Translations under genes and position numbers: made by a program | In this document: one piece after another, positions 25,583 through 34,101 of the stretch | Numbering within the stretch: position 1 is the first letter of the stretch | Layout: every line of letters begins with the position of its first letter | Assembly: GCA_035581425.1 (NCBI GenBank) | Contig: DATJVP010000154.1 | Coordinates: 1-34,486, forward strand | DNA from: DASZHJ01 sp035581425 | Lineage (GTDB): Bacteria; Pseudomonadota; Alphaproteobacteria; ATCC43930; CGMCC-115725 | Reading direction: 5' to 3' | DNA: 34,486 nt | Notes under the pieces: generated by a model | The model's database searches: none | What the model was told of the DNA's origin: nothing | The model's input: the letters and a program-made list of their open reading frames with translations, nothing else

Positions 25583-26938
25583 TCACTCGTGCGAGGAAAG
25601 CCACTTCTTCGCGTCCTCGTTGCCGTGGTCCGAGGCCTCGCGCATCCAAGCCCGCGCGATGAGGAGGTTCTTCGAGACGCCGAGGCCGTTCTCGTACATC
25701 AGCCCGATGCGATAATCCGCGAGCGCGAATCCCTGGTCTGCGGCCTTGCGGTACCAGCGCAGCGCCTCGGAGTAATCCTGATTGACGCTCCAGCCGTTCT
25801 GATAGAGCACGCCGACATTCGTTTGCCCGAGCGGGTCGCCTTGGTCGGCAGCCATGCGATACCAACGCATCGACTCGTTGTAATCGAGATCGACGCCCAG
25901 ACCGTGCGAATAGAGGTAGCCGAGATTGTTCTGCGCGCGAGCGTTGCCCCCCTCGGCCGCTTGCTTATAAAGGCGCACCGCCTCTGGGTAGTTCTTCTGA
26001 TCCTCTGCCTGCTCGCCTCTGCGATTGGCCTCGGCCGGCGCGATGGAAGGGCTCGGATTGGGCGTCGGTCCCGCCTTGGGCGAGGGGTTGGGCGGCGGCA
26101 CGGGATTTGGGGCCGGATTCGGAGTCGGCTTTGGGCTTGGCGGCGGTGTCGGGTTGGGCGCCGGCGCCGGATTGGGCGGTGGCGTCGGGTTCGAGGCTTC
26201 GCTCGGCGGTTTCGGCCCCGGCCCGTGATAGAGGGTCCACCCGACCCATGCCAGTATGATCGCAGCCAGCACCCCGCCCGCCACGATGAGGACCGTCCGT
26301 TTGCGTGCATCCGGCCCTTGCGGCGGCGCGGCCGGTGTGGGGGAAGCGGAGGGCGCAGGCCGCTGCTGCACGGGCGGCGGAGCCATGGCAGCGGGCCGAA
26401 TCGGCGGCGGCGCTTCCGCCGGCTTTTCCGGCGGCTTTGGGGGTGGCGGAACCGTCTCCGCCTTTGGAGCGGAGGCGGAGACGGAGGCGGGCTGCGGTGG
26501 CGCCGCGGTCAAGGATGCGGGCAGCTCTGCGGGCGCTACGGTCCCGAGGACCGCGGTCAAATGCGACACCAGCGTGTCGAGCGCGCGCTCCCAATTGTCG
26601 AACATGTCGATCCACTGGCGCGTCGCGAGCTCGTAGGAGAAGGCGTCGTTCGGCGTCACCTCCTCGACCCGCAGCGGCACCACGATCAGCTTGCTTTGTC
26701 CGGCGACCACCAATTCCTTCTTGAGCTCGTCGGAATTGTTGGCGTTGGCGGAGAAAATCAGCAGCATCACCTTGGCGCCGCGGATCGCGCGCACGATCGC
26801 TTCCTGGAAGTTCTCGCCACCGTGGATATCGCGGCTCGAGATCCAGCATTTGAGGCCGCGATTCTCGAGCGCGTTGCAGACGCTGTCCGCGACCTTTCGG
26901 TCTCGCGACGCGTAGCTGATGAAGATCGTGGCGCTCAT
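25583..26938 (-). CDS. Transmembrane TIR-domain protein with C-terminal Sel1 repeats
   Basis: A 451-aa protein with an unusual order of parts. Residues 1-95 are a TIR domain (IFISYASRDRKVADSVCNAL at 5-24, CWISSRDIHGGENF, MLLIFSANANNSDELKKEL). E75 sits at the position of the catalytic glutamate of NAD-cleaving TIR domains. Residues 140-212 are a Pro/Ala-rich linker, 215-237 a single membrane helix preceded by RKR, and 240-300 a Pro/Asn repeat. Residues 305-450 hold about four Sel1-like repeats (YPEAVRLYKQAAEGGNARAQ and so on). The positive-inside rule puts TIR in the cytoplasm and Sel1 outside. The ATG at 26938 has GAGGA 5 nt upstream. uvrD lies 92 nt downstream. Confidence 0.9.
   Translation of the reverse strand: MSATIFISYASRDRKVADSVCNALENRGLKCWISSRDIHGGENFQEAIVRAIRGAKVMLLIFSANANNSDELKKELVVAGQSKLIVVPLRVEEVTPNDAFSYELATRQWIDMFDNWERALDTLVSHLTAVLGTVAPAELPASLTAAPPQPASVSASAPKAETVPPPPKPPEKPAEAPPPIRPAAMAPPPVQQRPAPSASPTPAAPPQGPDARKRTVLIVAGGVLAAIILAWVGWTLYHGPGPKPPSEASNPTPPPNPAPAPNPTPPPSPKPTPNPAPNPVPPPNPSPKAGPTPNPSPSIAPAEANRRGEQAEDQKNYPEAVRLYKQAAEGGNARAQNNLGYLYSHGLGVDLDYNESMRWYRMAADQGDPLGQTNVGVLYQNGWSVNQDYSEALRWYRKAADQGFALADYRIGLMYENGLGVSKNLLIARAWMREASDHGNEDAKKWLSSHE
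26030..26224. repeat. Low-complexity PNP-type coding repeat
   Basis: This DNA encodes a run of NP-x-P units (NPTPPPNPAPAPNPT and similar) in the TIR-Sel1 protein, immediately after its membrane helix. The plus strand shows GGN GGC GTC-like reiteration. It probably forms an extended spacer that holds the Sel1 domain away from the membrane, and its length may vary between strains by slippage. Confidence 0.75.
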
Positions 26939-27135
26939 TCTTCCTCGGACCTGTGCTGGCTCATCGACGACAATACAAGGGACTGCGGCCGCTGCCTATT
27001 TTGTATCGAAACGCGGCGGGTTTTGCCAGCCAGTGTCGCGGTTCCCGGGTGAAGCGGCCGACACGGCAACGCACTTTTCTCGCGCCGCCCTTCGCTATAT
27101 AGCTGGGCGGCGAGCGCGCCACCGCCCCATCCCCG
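26939..27135. other. Divergent intergenic region between TIR gene and permease
   Basis: No gene seen in this 197-nt gap. On the plus strand TATATA at 27096-27101 could serve as a -10 for the permease, with only a poor -35 (ACTTTT, 17 nt before). On the minus strand no convincing promoter for the TIR gene was found apart from its ribosome-binding site. Both genes presumably start here. Confidence 0.3.
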
Positions 27136-28407
27136 ATGCAAGACGCCAACATCGCCAACGCCGTCACCGTCCTCGTCTTCCTGCTCACCTATCTGGGAAT
27201 GGCGGCGGGAAGGCTTCCCTGGCTACAGGTAGACCGGACGGGCATTGCGCTCCTCGGCGTGATCGCGCTCCTCGGCACGGGCGCCGCCACCACCGACGAC
27301 ATCACCAACGACATCGACACCGCGACGCTCTTCCTTTTGTTCGCGCTGATGATCATCTCCGCGCAATTTGCGTCCTCGGGGTTTCTCGACGTTTGCGTCC
27401 AGCGCCTGATGAGCGTGCGCGGCGGACCGGCGGCTTTGCTCGCCCTCACGGTCGCGGTCTGCGGCGGCCTCTCCGCAATCCTCGCCAACGACATCCTCCT
27501 CATCGGGCTGACGCCGCTTCTCATTGCGGGCGTGCGCCGACGCGGACTCGATCCTCGGCCCTTCGTGCTGGCGCTCGCGGCGGCGACGAATGCGGGCTCT
27601 GCGGCCACCCTCATCGGCAATCCCCAGAACATCGCGATCGGGCAGATGGGGAACCTCAATTTCTGGAGCTTCCTCGGAGCCTGCGGGATTCCCGCCCTGG
27701 TGGGACTCGGCGTCGTCTTCGGCGTCATCTGGTTCCTTTGGCGCGGCCGCATGGAGAACGTCGAGGCGCTGCCGCCGGACCTGCCGGAAGTACCCTTCCA
27801 CCCGCACGACCGGCTGCAGACCGTGAAGGGCGCCGTGGCGGTTGCGCTGCTGCTGCTCTCCTTTACGACGTCGCTCCAGCGCGAGGTCGCGGCACTGCTG
27901 CTTGCGGCGCTGCTGCTAGCGAGCCGCAAGGTCACGAGCCGCACCATGATCGCCGCGGTCGATTGGCCGTTGCTTCTGCTCTTCGCCTGCCTCTTCGCCG
28001 TGACAGGCGCGCTCCACGACACCGGCATCCCCTGGACCTTCATCTCGTCGCTCCAGGGCGAGGGGCTCATGCCGGACAATCTCACGGTCTTGACGCCGCT
28101 CACGCTCTTGATGAGCAACACCATCGGCAACGTTCCCTCCGTGATTCTCCTGCTGCAGATTTGGCCCGATGCGCCGCAAGGAGCGCTTTACGCGCTTGCT
28201 CTCCTCTCGACGCTCGCCGGCAATCTGCTGTTGGTGGGAAGCTTCGCCAACCTGATCGTGGTCGATCGCGCCGCAGCTTACGGCGTCCGCATCACCTTCG
28301 CCGAGCATGCGCGCGCGGGCGTCCCCATCACGCTTCTCTCGATGGCCTTCGCGCTCGCGTGGCTTGCCTTCTGGGACTGGCTGCCATTCTTGCCGGGCGC
28401 GGATTAG
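27136..28407 (+). CDS. ArsB/SLC13-type anion permease
   Basis: Ion-transporter (IT) superfamily membrane protein, 423 aa with about ten to eleven hydrophobic segments. The duplicated hairpin motifs are ANDILLIGLTPLLI and TNAGSAATLIGNPQNIAI in the first half, and LLMSNTIGNVPSVILL plus SFANLIVVDRAA in the second. These resemble SLC13/ArsB/NhaD-type permeases. Probable substrates are an oxyanion or di/tricarboxylate; arsenite cannot be claimed because no ArsR, ArsC or ArsA is nearby. ATG at 27136 with a weak ribosome-binding site. The GNAT gene follows 8 nt after the stop. Confidence 0.87.
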   Translation: MQDANIANAVTVLVFLLTYLGMAAGRLPWLQVDRTGIALLGVIALLGTGAATTDDITNDIDTATLFLLFALMIISAQFASSGFLDVCVQRLMSVRGGPAALLALTVAVCGGLSAILANDILLIGLTPLLIAGVRRRGLDPRPFVLALAAATNAGSAATLIGNPQNIAIGQMGNLNFWSFLGACGIPALVGLGVVFGVIWFLWRGRMENVEALPPDLPEVPFHPHDRLQTVKGAVAVALLLLSFTTSLQREVAALLLAALLLASRKVTSRTMIAAVDWPLLLLFACLFAVTGALHDTGIPWTFISSLQGEGLMPDNLTVLTPLTLLMSNTIGNVPSVILLLQIWPDAPQGALYALALLSTLAGNLLLVGSFANLIVVDRAAAYGVRITFAEHARAGVPITLLSMAFALAWLAFWDWLPFLPGAD

Positions 28408-28415
28408 GAGGCGCC

Positions 28416-28901
28416 ATGAAGACGATCGCCCTTCGCTACGCGACCGAAGCCGATGTCGGCACGCTTCTCGACCTCGTGCGCGCGCTAGCCCTCTACGAGA
28501 AGGTGCCGGAGGCGGTGGTCGCGACCGAGGCCGATCTGCTTCGCCACGGCTTCGGGCCGGAGCGGCGCTTCGAGGCACTCCTCGCCTTCGTGGACGAGCG
28601 CCCCGCGGGCTTCGCGCTCTTCTTTCCGAATTTCTCGACCTGGCTCGGCCGACCCGGCCTCTATCTCGAGGACATCTTCGTCCTCGAATGGGCGCGGAAG
28701 CTCGGCGTCGGCCGTCGCCTCATGGCGAGGCTTGCCGCGATCGCGGTTGAGCGCGGCTGGGGCCGACTCGACTTCTGGGTGCTGCATTGGAATCCCGCGC
28801 GCGGTTTCTACCACCGGTTGGGCGTTCGCCACATGGAAGAGTGGCTGCCCTATCGCGCGGAAGGCGCGGCGCTCGAGGCGCTCGCGCGCGAGGACCGCTA
28901 A
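28416..28901 (+). CDS. GNAT N-acetyltransferase (diamine/thialysine acetyltransferase-like)
   Basis: A 161-aa single GNAT domain. The start ALRYATEADVGTLLDLVRAL, LYEKVPEAV and the run LYLEDIFVLEWARKLGVGRR (acetyl-CoA loop ARKLGVGRR) followed by WVLHWNPARGFYHRLG match the spermidine/spermine-thialysine acetyltransferase subgroup. Substrate is therefore probably a primary amine of a small molecule, not proven. The ATG at 28416 has AGGAGG at ideal distance and lies 8 nt after the permease stop, so they form a two-gene operon. The 3' end overlaps the convergent GGDEF gene by 4 nt. Confidence 0.88.
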   Translation: MKTIALRYATEADVGTLLDLVRALALYEKVPEAVVATEADLLRHGFGPERRFEALLAFVDERPAGFALFFPNFSTWLGRPGLYLEDIFVLEWARKLGVGRRLMARLAAIAVERGWGRLDFWVLHWNPARGFYHRLGVRHMEEWLPYRAEGAALEALAREDR

Positions 28902-30013
28902 CTCGCCTGCGCGGTCTCGCTTGCGGCGAAGGCCTCCGGCGGCACGTCGTCCTCGGCGACGACGCGGTTCCTCCCGGTGCGCTTCGCATGATAGAGCGCG
29001 CCGTCGGCGCGGCGGATGAGCTCCCCGAGCGGCTCTCCCTTGCGATAGACACCGGCGCCGACGGAAAGCGTGATGACGCCGTACTCCTCGCCGGTGTCCT
29101 TGCGCACGATCTTGTGGCGGACCATGGTGCGGCGGATCTGCTCGCCGAGCGTCACCGCGTTCTCGAGCCGGGTCTGCGGCAGGACGATCGCGAATTCCTC
29201 GCCGCCGTAGCGCGCGGCGGTGTCGCGGCCCTTGATGCTCTCGGTGAGCGTCTTGGCAACGAGGCGCAGCACCTGGTCCCCGAGCTGGTGGCCATAGGTG
29301 TCGTTGAATTTCTTGAAATGATCGATGTCGAGCATCAGGAGTACCATGGGCTCGTCGTTCTCGGAGGCATTCCGCGCGGCGTCCCGGAGGCGAGTGTCGA
29401 AGAGCTTGCGGTTGGGGATGCCCGTCAGCGGGTCCGTCAGCGCCTCGCGTCGCACCACCTCGAGGTTCTGCCGGAGCTCCGCGAGCTCGCTCGAGGTCTG
29501 GGTGAGCCGGGTCTCAAGGCTGCGGTTGCGCTCGGCGACGCGCTGCGTCTCCGCGAGCAGCGACGAGACGATGCCGCGGACGCGCTCGGGAGGCTCGCCG
29601 CCCGTGAGCTGGCCCGAGACGTCGTCGAGCGCCCGGTTGAATTTCTGCGCATCGCCTGCGGCGCTCGCGATGAGGGTCATCGCGCGACCCACCGCTTGGT
29701 CGAGCTCGGCGCCGGTCTGCTGCAGCACGCCGAGATGCCGACCCGCGTCGCAGAAACGATCGTAGAGCTCGCGGCAGAGCATGTCCGTGAAGGGCGCGCC
29801 ATCCGCGATCAGCGCATCGACGGCGCGGTTCAGCTCCGGCTGGAGCCCGCCGGAATAGGCGTACCAGAGCCCGTAATTCTGCGGCGTCGGCGCGACCCTG
29901 CGCGTGCGCATCGCCTCGAGTGCGGCATCGCCGAGCCCCGCGAGCTTGGGGAAATCCGAGATTTTAGTCGTCTTCACGAGAGTTCCCGTCACCGACCGTC
30001 GAGCGGGAATCAT
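28898..30013 (-). CDS. Diguanylate cyclase (GGDEF)
   Basis: Makes cyclic di-GMP from two GTP. It is 371 aa with no membrane segment. An uncharacterised N-terminal domain (about 20-150: ISDFPKLAGLGDAALEAM, APTPQNYGLWYAY) and a coiled coil (about 155-190) lead to the GGDEF domain (about 185-350). This has DPLTGIPNRKLFD, metal-binding DIDHFKKFND and the active-site loop GGEEF at 270-274. The product-inhibition site, normally RxxD, is KGRD at 261-264. No EAL domain is present. Start: ATG at 30013 lacks a clear ribosome-binding site; the in-frame GTG at 29977 is an alternative that removes 12 residues. Confidence 0.92.
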   Translation of the reverse strand: MIPARRSVTGTLVKTTKISDFPKLAGLGDAALEAMRTRRVAPTPQNYGLWYAYSGGLQPELNRAVDALIADGAPFTDMLCRELYDRFCDAGRHLGVLQQTGAELDQAVGRAMTLIASAAGDAQKFNRALDDVSGQLTGGEPPERVRGIVSSLLAETQRVAERNRSLETRLTQTSSELAELRQNLEVVRREALTDPLTGIPNRKLFDTRLRDAARNASENDEPMVLLMLDIDHFKKFNDTYGHQLGDQVLRLVAKTLTESIKGRDTAARYGGEEFAIVLPQTRLENAVTLGEQIRRTMVRHKIVRKDTGEEYGVITLSVGAGVYRKGEPLGELIRRADGALYHAKRTGRNRVVAEDDVPPEAFAASETAQAS

Positions 30014-30078
30014 TGCGGGAAATGATAGAGATTGGGTAAACACCGGGCTGCCGCACTGATCCCTCCGGAGCGACACGC

Positions 30079-30570
30079 ATGCCAGCCGAGCCCCTTCCCT
30101 CCTATCAATGCCGCGTCCTTCCGGAGTGGATCGACTACAACGGGCACATGAATCTCGCCTATTACCTCGTTGCATTCGACAAGGCGACGGACGCGCTTTT
30201 CGAGCGCCTCGGCGTCGGCCTCGACTACGTCCGCGCGACCGAGCATTCGCTCTTCGCGCTGGAGGCGCACGTGACCTACGCGCGCGAGCTCAGGGTGGGC
30301 GATCCGATCTCGATCGTGGGCCGGCTCGTCGACGCCGACGAGAAGCGACTGCATTTCTTTCATAGGATGGAGCACGCCGATGCAGGCTACCTCGCCGCAA
30401 CGATCGAGTTCATGGGGGTCCACGTCGCAATGGGGGCGCGGCGGGCGGTGCCGTTTCCGCAGGAGGCGGCGGCCCGGATCGAGGCAATGCTTGCAGAGCA
30501 TCGCCGCCTGCCACGCCCACCGCAGCTCGGACGGAGCATCGGCCTTCGCAACAAGGGCGTGAGCGCCTGA
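30079..30570 (+). CDS. Hotdog-fold acyl-CoA thioesterase family protein
   Basis: A 163-aa 4HBT-like protein. The diagnostic WIDYNGHMN (17-25) contains the Asp/Asn-Gly-His-Met-Asn pattern of acyl-CoA thioesterases, followed by ALFERLGVGLDYVRATEHSLFALEAHVTYARELRVGD as in carnitine-operon thioesterases, represented here by the core VTYARELRVGD. ATG at 30079 with GGAG about 10 nt upstream. It is divergent from the diguanylate cyclase (65-nt gap) and leads into the FAH gene 19 nt later, suggesting a small catabolic operon acting on a CoA thioester. Confidence 0.87.
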   Translation: MPAEPLPSYQCRVLPEWIDYNGHMNLAYYLVAFDKATDALFERLGVGLDYVRATEHSLFALEAHVTYARELRVGDPISIVGRLVDADEKRLHFFHRMEHADAGYLAATIEFMGVHVAMGARRAVPFPQEAAARIEAMLAEHRRLPRPPQLGRSIGLRNKGVSA

Positions 30571-30589
30571 TCGAGAGAGGGAAACCCGA

Positions 30590-31447
30590 ATGAGGCTCTG
30601 CCGTTTCGACGACGATCGCCTCGGCGTGGTGATCGGAGAGGAGGTCCGCGACGTGACGCCCGTCGTAGCGCGGCTCCCGGCGCGACGCTGGTCGTTCTCC
30701 AAGGCCGATCCGCTGATCGCGGCGCTCGGCGAGCTACGGCCGCACATCGAGGCCGAGCTCGCGCGCGCCCCGGCGCGGCCGCTCTCGCGCGTGCGGCTGC
30801 TGAGCCCCATCGCCAATCCCAGCAAGATCGTCGCGGCACCCGTCAACTACCGCCGCCACCTCGAGGAAGCGCGCGCTGACGCCGAAATTCACCACCAAAA
30901 GCAGGTCGAGGAAATCCAGCGCATCGGACTCTTCCTCAAGGCGACGAGCGCGGCGGTCGGGCCTTCGGAAGGAGTGGCGCTCCGCTATCTGGACCGCCGC
31001 AACGACCACGAAGTCGAATTGGCGCTCGTGATCGGCAAGCCAGCCGACCGCGTGCGCGCCGCTGATGCACTTTCCTACGTCGCGGGCTACACCATCGGCC
31101 TCGACATGACCATCCGCGGACCCGAGGAACGAAGCCTGCGCAAATCCTGCGACAGCTATTGTGTGCTCGGTCCCTGGATGGTGACGACCGACGAGATCGC
31201 GGATCCGACTGCGCTCGATCTCTCGATCGCCGTCAACGGCGAGCGCCGGCAGCACGCGAATACCCGCGACCTCGTGCTCGGTCTCGGAACGCTGATCGAG
31301 CTCGCCTCCTCGTTCTATACGCTCCTCCCCGGCGACGTGCTGCTGACGGGCACGCCCGAAGGCGTGGGACCCGTGCGGCCCGGCGATGTGATGGAGGCCG
31401 CGATCTCCGGCATCGGCTCCATGCGTGTCGACGTGCGCGCGGCCTAG
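30590..31447 (+). CDS. Fumarylacetoacetate hydrolase (FAH) family protein
   Basis: Metal-dependent C-C bond hydrolase/isomerase family acting on diketo acids in aromatic or sugar-acid catabolism. It is 285 aa. A short N-terminal domain precedes the FAH fold: KIVAAPVNYRRHLEE, then metal ligands E141 and E143 (HEVELALVIGK) and D172 (GLDMTIRG), and TGTPEGVGPVRPGD near the end. It carries the conserved KSCDSYCVLGPWMVT segment. The ATG at 30590 has GAGGGAAA upstream. It lies between the thioesterase and a BASS-like transporter gene; together they suggest uptake and hydrolysis of an organic acid, but the substrate is unknown. Confidence 0.93.
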   Translation: MRLCRFDDDRLGVVIGEEVRDVTPVVARLPARRWSFSKADPLIAALGELRPHIEAELARAPARPLSRVRLLSPIANPSKIVAAPVNYRRHLEEARADAEIHHQKQVEEIQRIGLFLKATSAAVGPSEGVALRYLDRRNDHEVELALVIGKPADRVRAADALSYVAGYTIGLDMTIRGPEERSLRKSCDSYCVLGPWMVTTDEIADPTALDLSIAVNGERRQHANTRDLVLGLGTLIELASSFYTLLPGDVLLTGTPEGVGPVRPGDVMEAAISGIGSMRVDVRAA

Positions 31448-31457
31448 CGCCACGTCG

Positions 31458-32399
31458 ATGGTAATTCGCGTCCTCCTTTATCTCGACCGGCATGGGCCAG
31501 CGCTCCTTGCGGCCGGACTCGCCATCGGCCTCGCGCTGCCGCCTCTCGCGCGTGCGATGGCGCCGCTATTGCCGATCTTCGTCTTCGCGATCACGACCTC
31601 GATCATTCTGCGGATCGAGTGGCCGGAGGTCGCATTCCATGCGCGCCGGCCGCTGCGCATCCTGCTCATCGTGCTTTGGGCGCTGGTGGTATCGCCGATC
31701 CTTTTCGCGGCGATAGCGCGCCTCCTTGGTCTTCCGAGCAATCTGAGCCAGGCCCTCGTGATCTGGTCGGCCTCGCCGCCGCTCACCTCGCTCCCGGCGA
31801 TTGCCGCGCTGATGGGGCTCGACACCGCGCTCTCGCTGCTGGCGATGGTGTTCGGGACGCTGCTGATGCCCTTTACCTTGCCGCCGCTGCTGCTGGAGTT
31901 GATCGGGCTCGATCTGGGCATTGGCGTGCTCACGCTCATGCGGCGCCTCGCACTCTTCGTCCTCGGCGCGGCGGCCCTCGCCTTCGTGCTCCGCCGGCTC
32001 ATCGGCGCCGAGCGGCTCGACCGGCACGCACGCGAGATCAACGGCTTCAACGTCCTGCTGCTGGTGGCCTTCGCGGTTGCGATCATGGACGGGATGTGGG
32101 CGCGGATCAGCGAGGAGCCGCTGACGGTGCTCGCCTATTCTGGCGCCGCGATCGGGGCGAGCCTCTCGCTCCAGGTGGTGAGCGCCATCCTCTTCGCCTG
32201 GCTCGAGCGGCCGTCCGCGCTCACGGTCGGCCTCATCGGCGGAAACAAGAACATGGCGATGGTCTGGGCCAATCTCGGTTCCGCGACCTCCCCGGATTTG
32301 CTTCTCTTCTTCGTCTGCGCGCAACTGCCGATCTACCTGCTGCCGGCGGCGCTGGCGCCCGTTTACCGGCGGCTCGGCGCGAGACGGCGGCTCGATTGA
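31458..32399 (+). CDS. BASS-like (bile acid:sodium symporter type) membrane protein
   Basis: A 313-aa protein with nine to ten hydrophobic helices and inverted-repeat features of the BASS superfamily. These include SASPPLTSLPAIAALMGLD and VGLIGGNKNMAMVWANLG, where GGNKN is the unwound-helix-type crossover. There is no signal peptide. It probably moves an organic anion with sodium or protons; bile acids themselves are not implied. The ATG at 31458 is 11 nt after the FAH stop; an in-frame GTG at 31425 overlapping FAH is the alternative. The family call is firmer than the substrate. Confidence 0.75.
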   Translation: MVIRVLLYLDRHGPALLAAGLAIGLALPPLARAMAPLLPIFVFAITTSIILRIEWPEVAFHARRPLRILLIVLWALVVSPILFAAIARLLGLPSNLSQALVIWSASPPLTSLPAIAALMGLDTALSLLAMVFGTLLMPFTLPPLLLELIGLDLGIGVLTLMRRLALFVLGAAALAFVLRRLIGAERLDRHAREINGFNVLLLVAFAVAIMDGMWARISEEPLTVLAYSGAAIGASLSLQVVSAILFAWLERPSALTVGLIGGNKNMAMVWANLGSATSPDLLLFFVCAQLPIYLLPAALAPVYRRLGARRRLD

Positions 32400-32496
32400 C
32401 GCCTCTGCGGGGCGACAGTAGCTTTAGCCCCAACGCTGCGCGGCGGGGCCGGAGAGGCGAGCGCGGCACATCGGAAAGATCGGGGAGGTTATTCAC

Positions 32497-34095
32497 ATGA
32501 AACCGAGATTGTTGGCGGCAACCGCCGTCCTCACGCTTGCGCTCGTGGGCGCACACACCGCTTCGGCAAAGACCCTCGTCTATTGCTCCGAGGGCAGCCC
32601 GGAGAATTTCTATCCCGCAATCAACACGACGGGCACCACCTTCGACGCCTCCTCGCGCCAGCTGTACGACCGTCTCATGGAATTCGTGCGGGGGACGACC
32701 GAAGTGGAGCCGGGCCTGGCCGCAAGCTACGACGTCTCTTCGGACGGCAAGACCTTCACCTTCCACCTCCGCAAGGGAGTGAAGTGGCAGACCACGAAGG
32801 GCTTCACGCCGACCCGCGATTTCAACGCGGACGACGTGATCTTCAGCTTCGAGCGGCAGTGGAAGCAGGATAATCCCTACTTCAAGGTCACCAGCAGCAA
32901 CCACAGCTACTTCAGCGACATGGGCTTCGACAAGCTGCTCAAGTCCATCACCAAGGTCGACGACTACACCGTCAAGTTCGAGCTCAACGAGGCCGAGGCG
33001 CCCTTCATCGCGGACCTCGCCATGGATTTCGCCTCCATCACCTCCAAGGAATATGCGGACCTCATGCTGAAGGCGGGGACGCCGGAGAAGGTGGACCAGG
33101 AGCCCGTCGGCACCGGCCCGTTCATGCTGGTCCAGTATCAGAAGGATGCGATCGTCCGCTACAAGGCGAACCCGGCCTATTATCGCGGCCCCGCGAAGAT
33201 CGACGACCTCGTCTTCGCGATCACGCCTGACAGCTCCGTGCGGCTCCAGAAGCTCAAGGCGAACGAGTGCCAAGTGATGCCCTATCCGAACCCGGCCGAC
33301 CGCGACGCGATCAAGGCCGACAAGAGCCTGAAGCTGCTTGAGCAGCCCGGCATGAACATCGGCTACGTTGCCTTCCAGACGCAGAAGAAGCCTTTCGACG
33401 ACAAGCGCGTCCGCCAGGCGGTCAACATGGCCGTCAATAAGAAGGCGATCATCGAGGCGGTCTATCTGGGCGCGGGTGTGGTCGCGAAGAATCCGATCCC
33501 ACCGGTGCTCTGGAGCTACAACGACTCCGTCCAGGACTATCCCTACGATCCCGAGAAAGCGAAGAAACTCCTCGCGGAAGCGGGCTATCCCAACGGCTTC
33601 GATACCGACCTCTGGGCGATGCCCGTGCAGCGTCCCTATAATCCCAACGCCCGCCGTATCGCCGAGCTGATGCAGGCCGATCTCGCCAAGGTCGGCATCA
33701 AGGCGGAGATCAAGAGCTACGAGTGGGGCGAGTATCGCAAGCGCGCCCAGAACGGAGAGCACCAGATGGTGCAGCTTGGCTGGACCGGCGACAACGGCGA
33801 TCCCGACAACTTCCTGCACGTGCTCTTGGGCTGCGATGCCGCGAAGTCGAATGGGAGCAATGTCGCGAAATGGTGCTTCAAGGCCTTCGACGATCTCATC
33901 ATCGAGGCCGAGCACATCACGGACACCAAGAAGCGCACCGATCTCTATATGCAGGCGCAGGTGATCTTCAAGGAGGAGGCGCCCTGGATCACGGTGGCCC
34001 ACTCCGTCCAGTTTGCGGCGGTGCGCGACAATGTCGTGGACTTCAAGCTCAGCCCCTTCGGCGCCCACGTCTTCTACGGCGTCGACCTGAAATAG
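32497..34095 (+). CDS. Dipeptide-type ABC transporter substrate-binding protein (DppA-like)
   Basis: Periplasmic SBP of the dipeptide/oligopeptide family (SBP_bac_5), 532 aa. Sec signal peptide 1-24 (KPRLLAATAVLTLALVGAHT, then ASA before Lys25). Mature domain: LVYCSEGSPENFYPAINTT, GLAASYDVSSDGKTFTFHLR, FNADDVIFSFERQ, VGTGPFMLVQY and GWTGDNGDPDNFLHVLLGC, the last near-diagnostic for DppA. ATG at 32497 with GGGAGG upstream. A DppB-type permease follows 65 nt after the stop across a strong hairpin. Peptide specificity is inferred only from family. Confidence 0.93.
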   Translation: MKPRLLAATAVLTLALVGAHTASAKTLVYCSEGSPENFYPAINTTGTTFDASSRQLYDRLMEFVRGTTEVEPGLAASYDVSSDGKTFTFHLRKGVKWQTTKGFTPTRDFNADDVIFSFERQWKQDNPYFKVTSSNHSYFSDMGFDKLLKSITKVDDYTVKFELNEAEAPFIADLAMDFASITSKEYADLMLKAGTPEKVDQEPVGTGPFMLVQYQKDAIVRYKANPAYYRGPAKIDDLVFAITPDSSVRLQKLKANECQVMPYPNPADRDAIKADKSLKLLEQPGMNIGYVAFQTQKKPFDDKRVRQAVNMAVNKKAIIEAVYLGAGVVAKNPIPPVLWSYNDSVQDYPYDPEKAKKLLAEAGYPNGFDTDLWAMPVQRPYNPNARRIAELMQADLAKVGIKAEIKSYEWGEYRKRAQNGEHQMVQLGWTGDNGDPDNFLHVLLGCDAAKSNGSNVAKWCFKAFDDLIIEAEHITDTKKRTDLYMQAQVIFKEEAPWITVAHSVQFAAVRDNVVDFKLSPFGAHVFYGVDLK

Positions 34096-34101
34096 CATCG
34101 G

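Noticed and set aside
26025..26228. Gly-rich 67-aa plus-strand frame resembling a structural protein
   Set aside because: It is the reverse complement of the Pro/Asn repeat of the TIR-Sel1 protein.
27136..28407. Permease as an arsenite exporter ArsB
   Set aside because: The fold fits, but no ArsR, ArsC or ArsA gene is nearby and the family covers many anions, so only the superfamily call is made.
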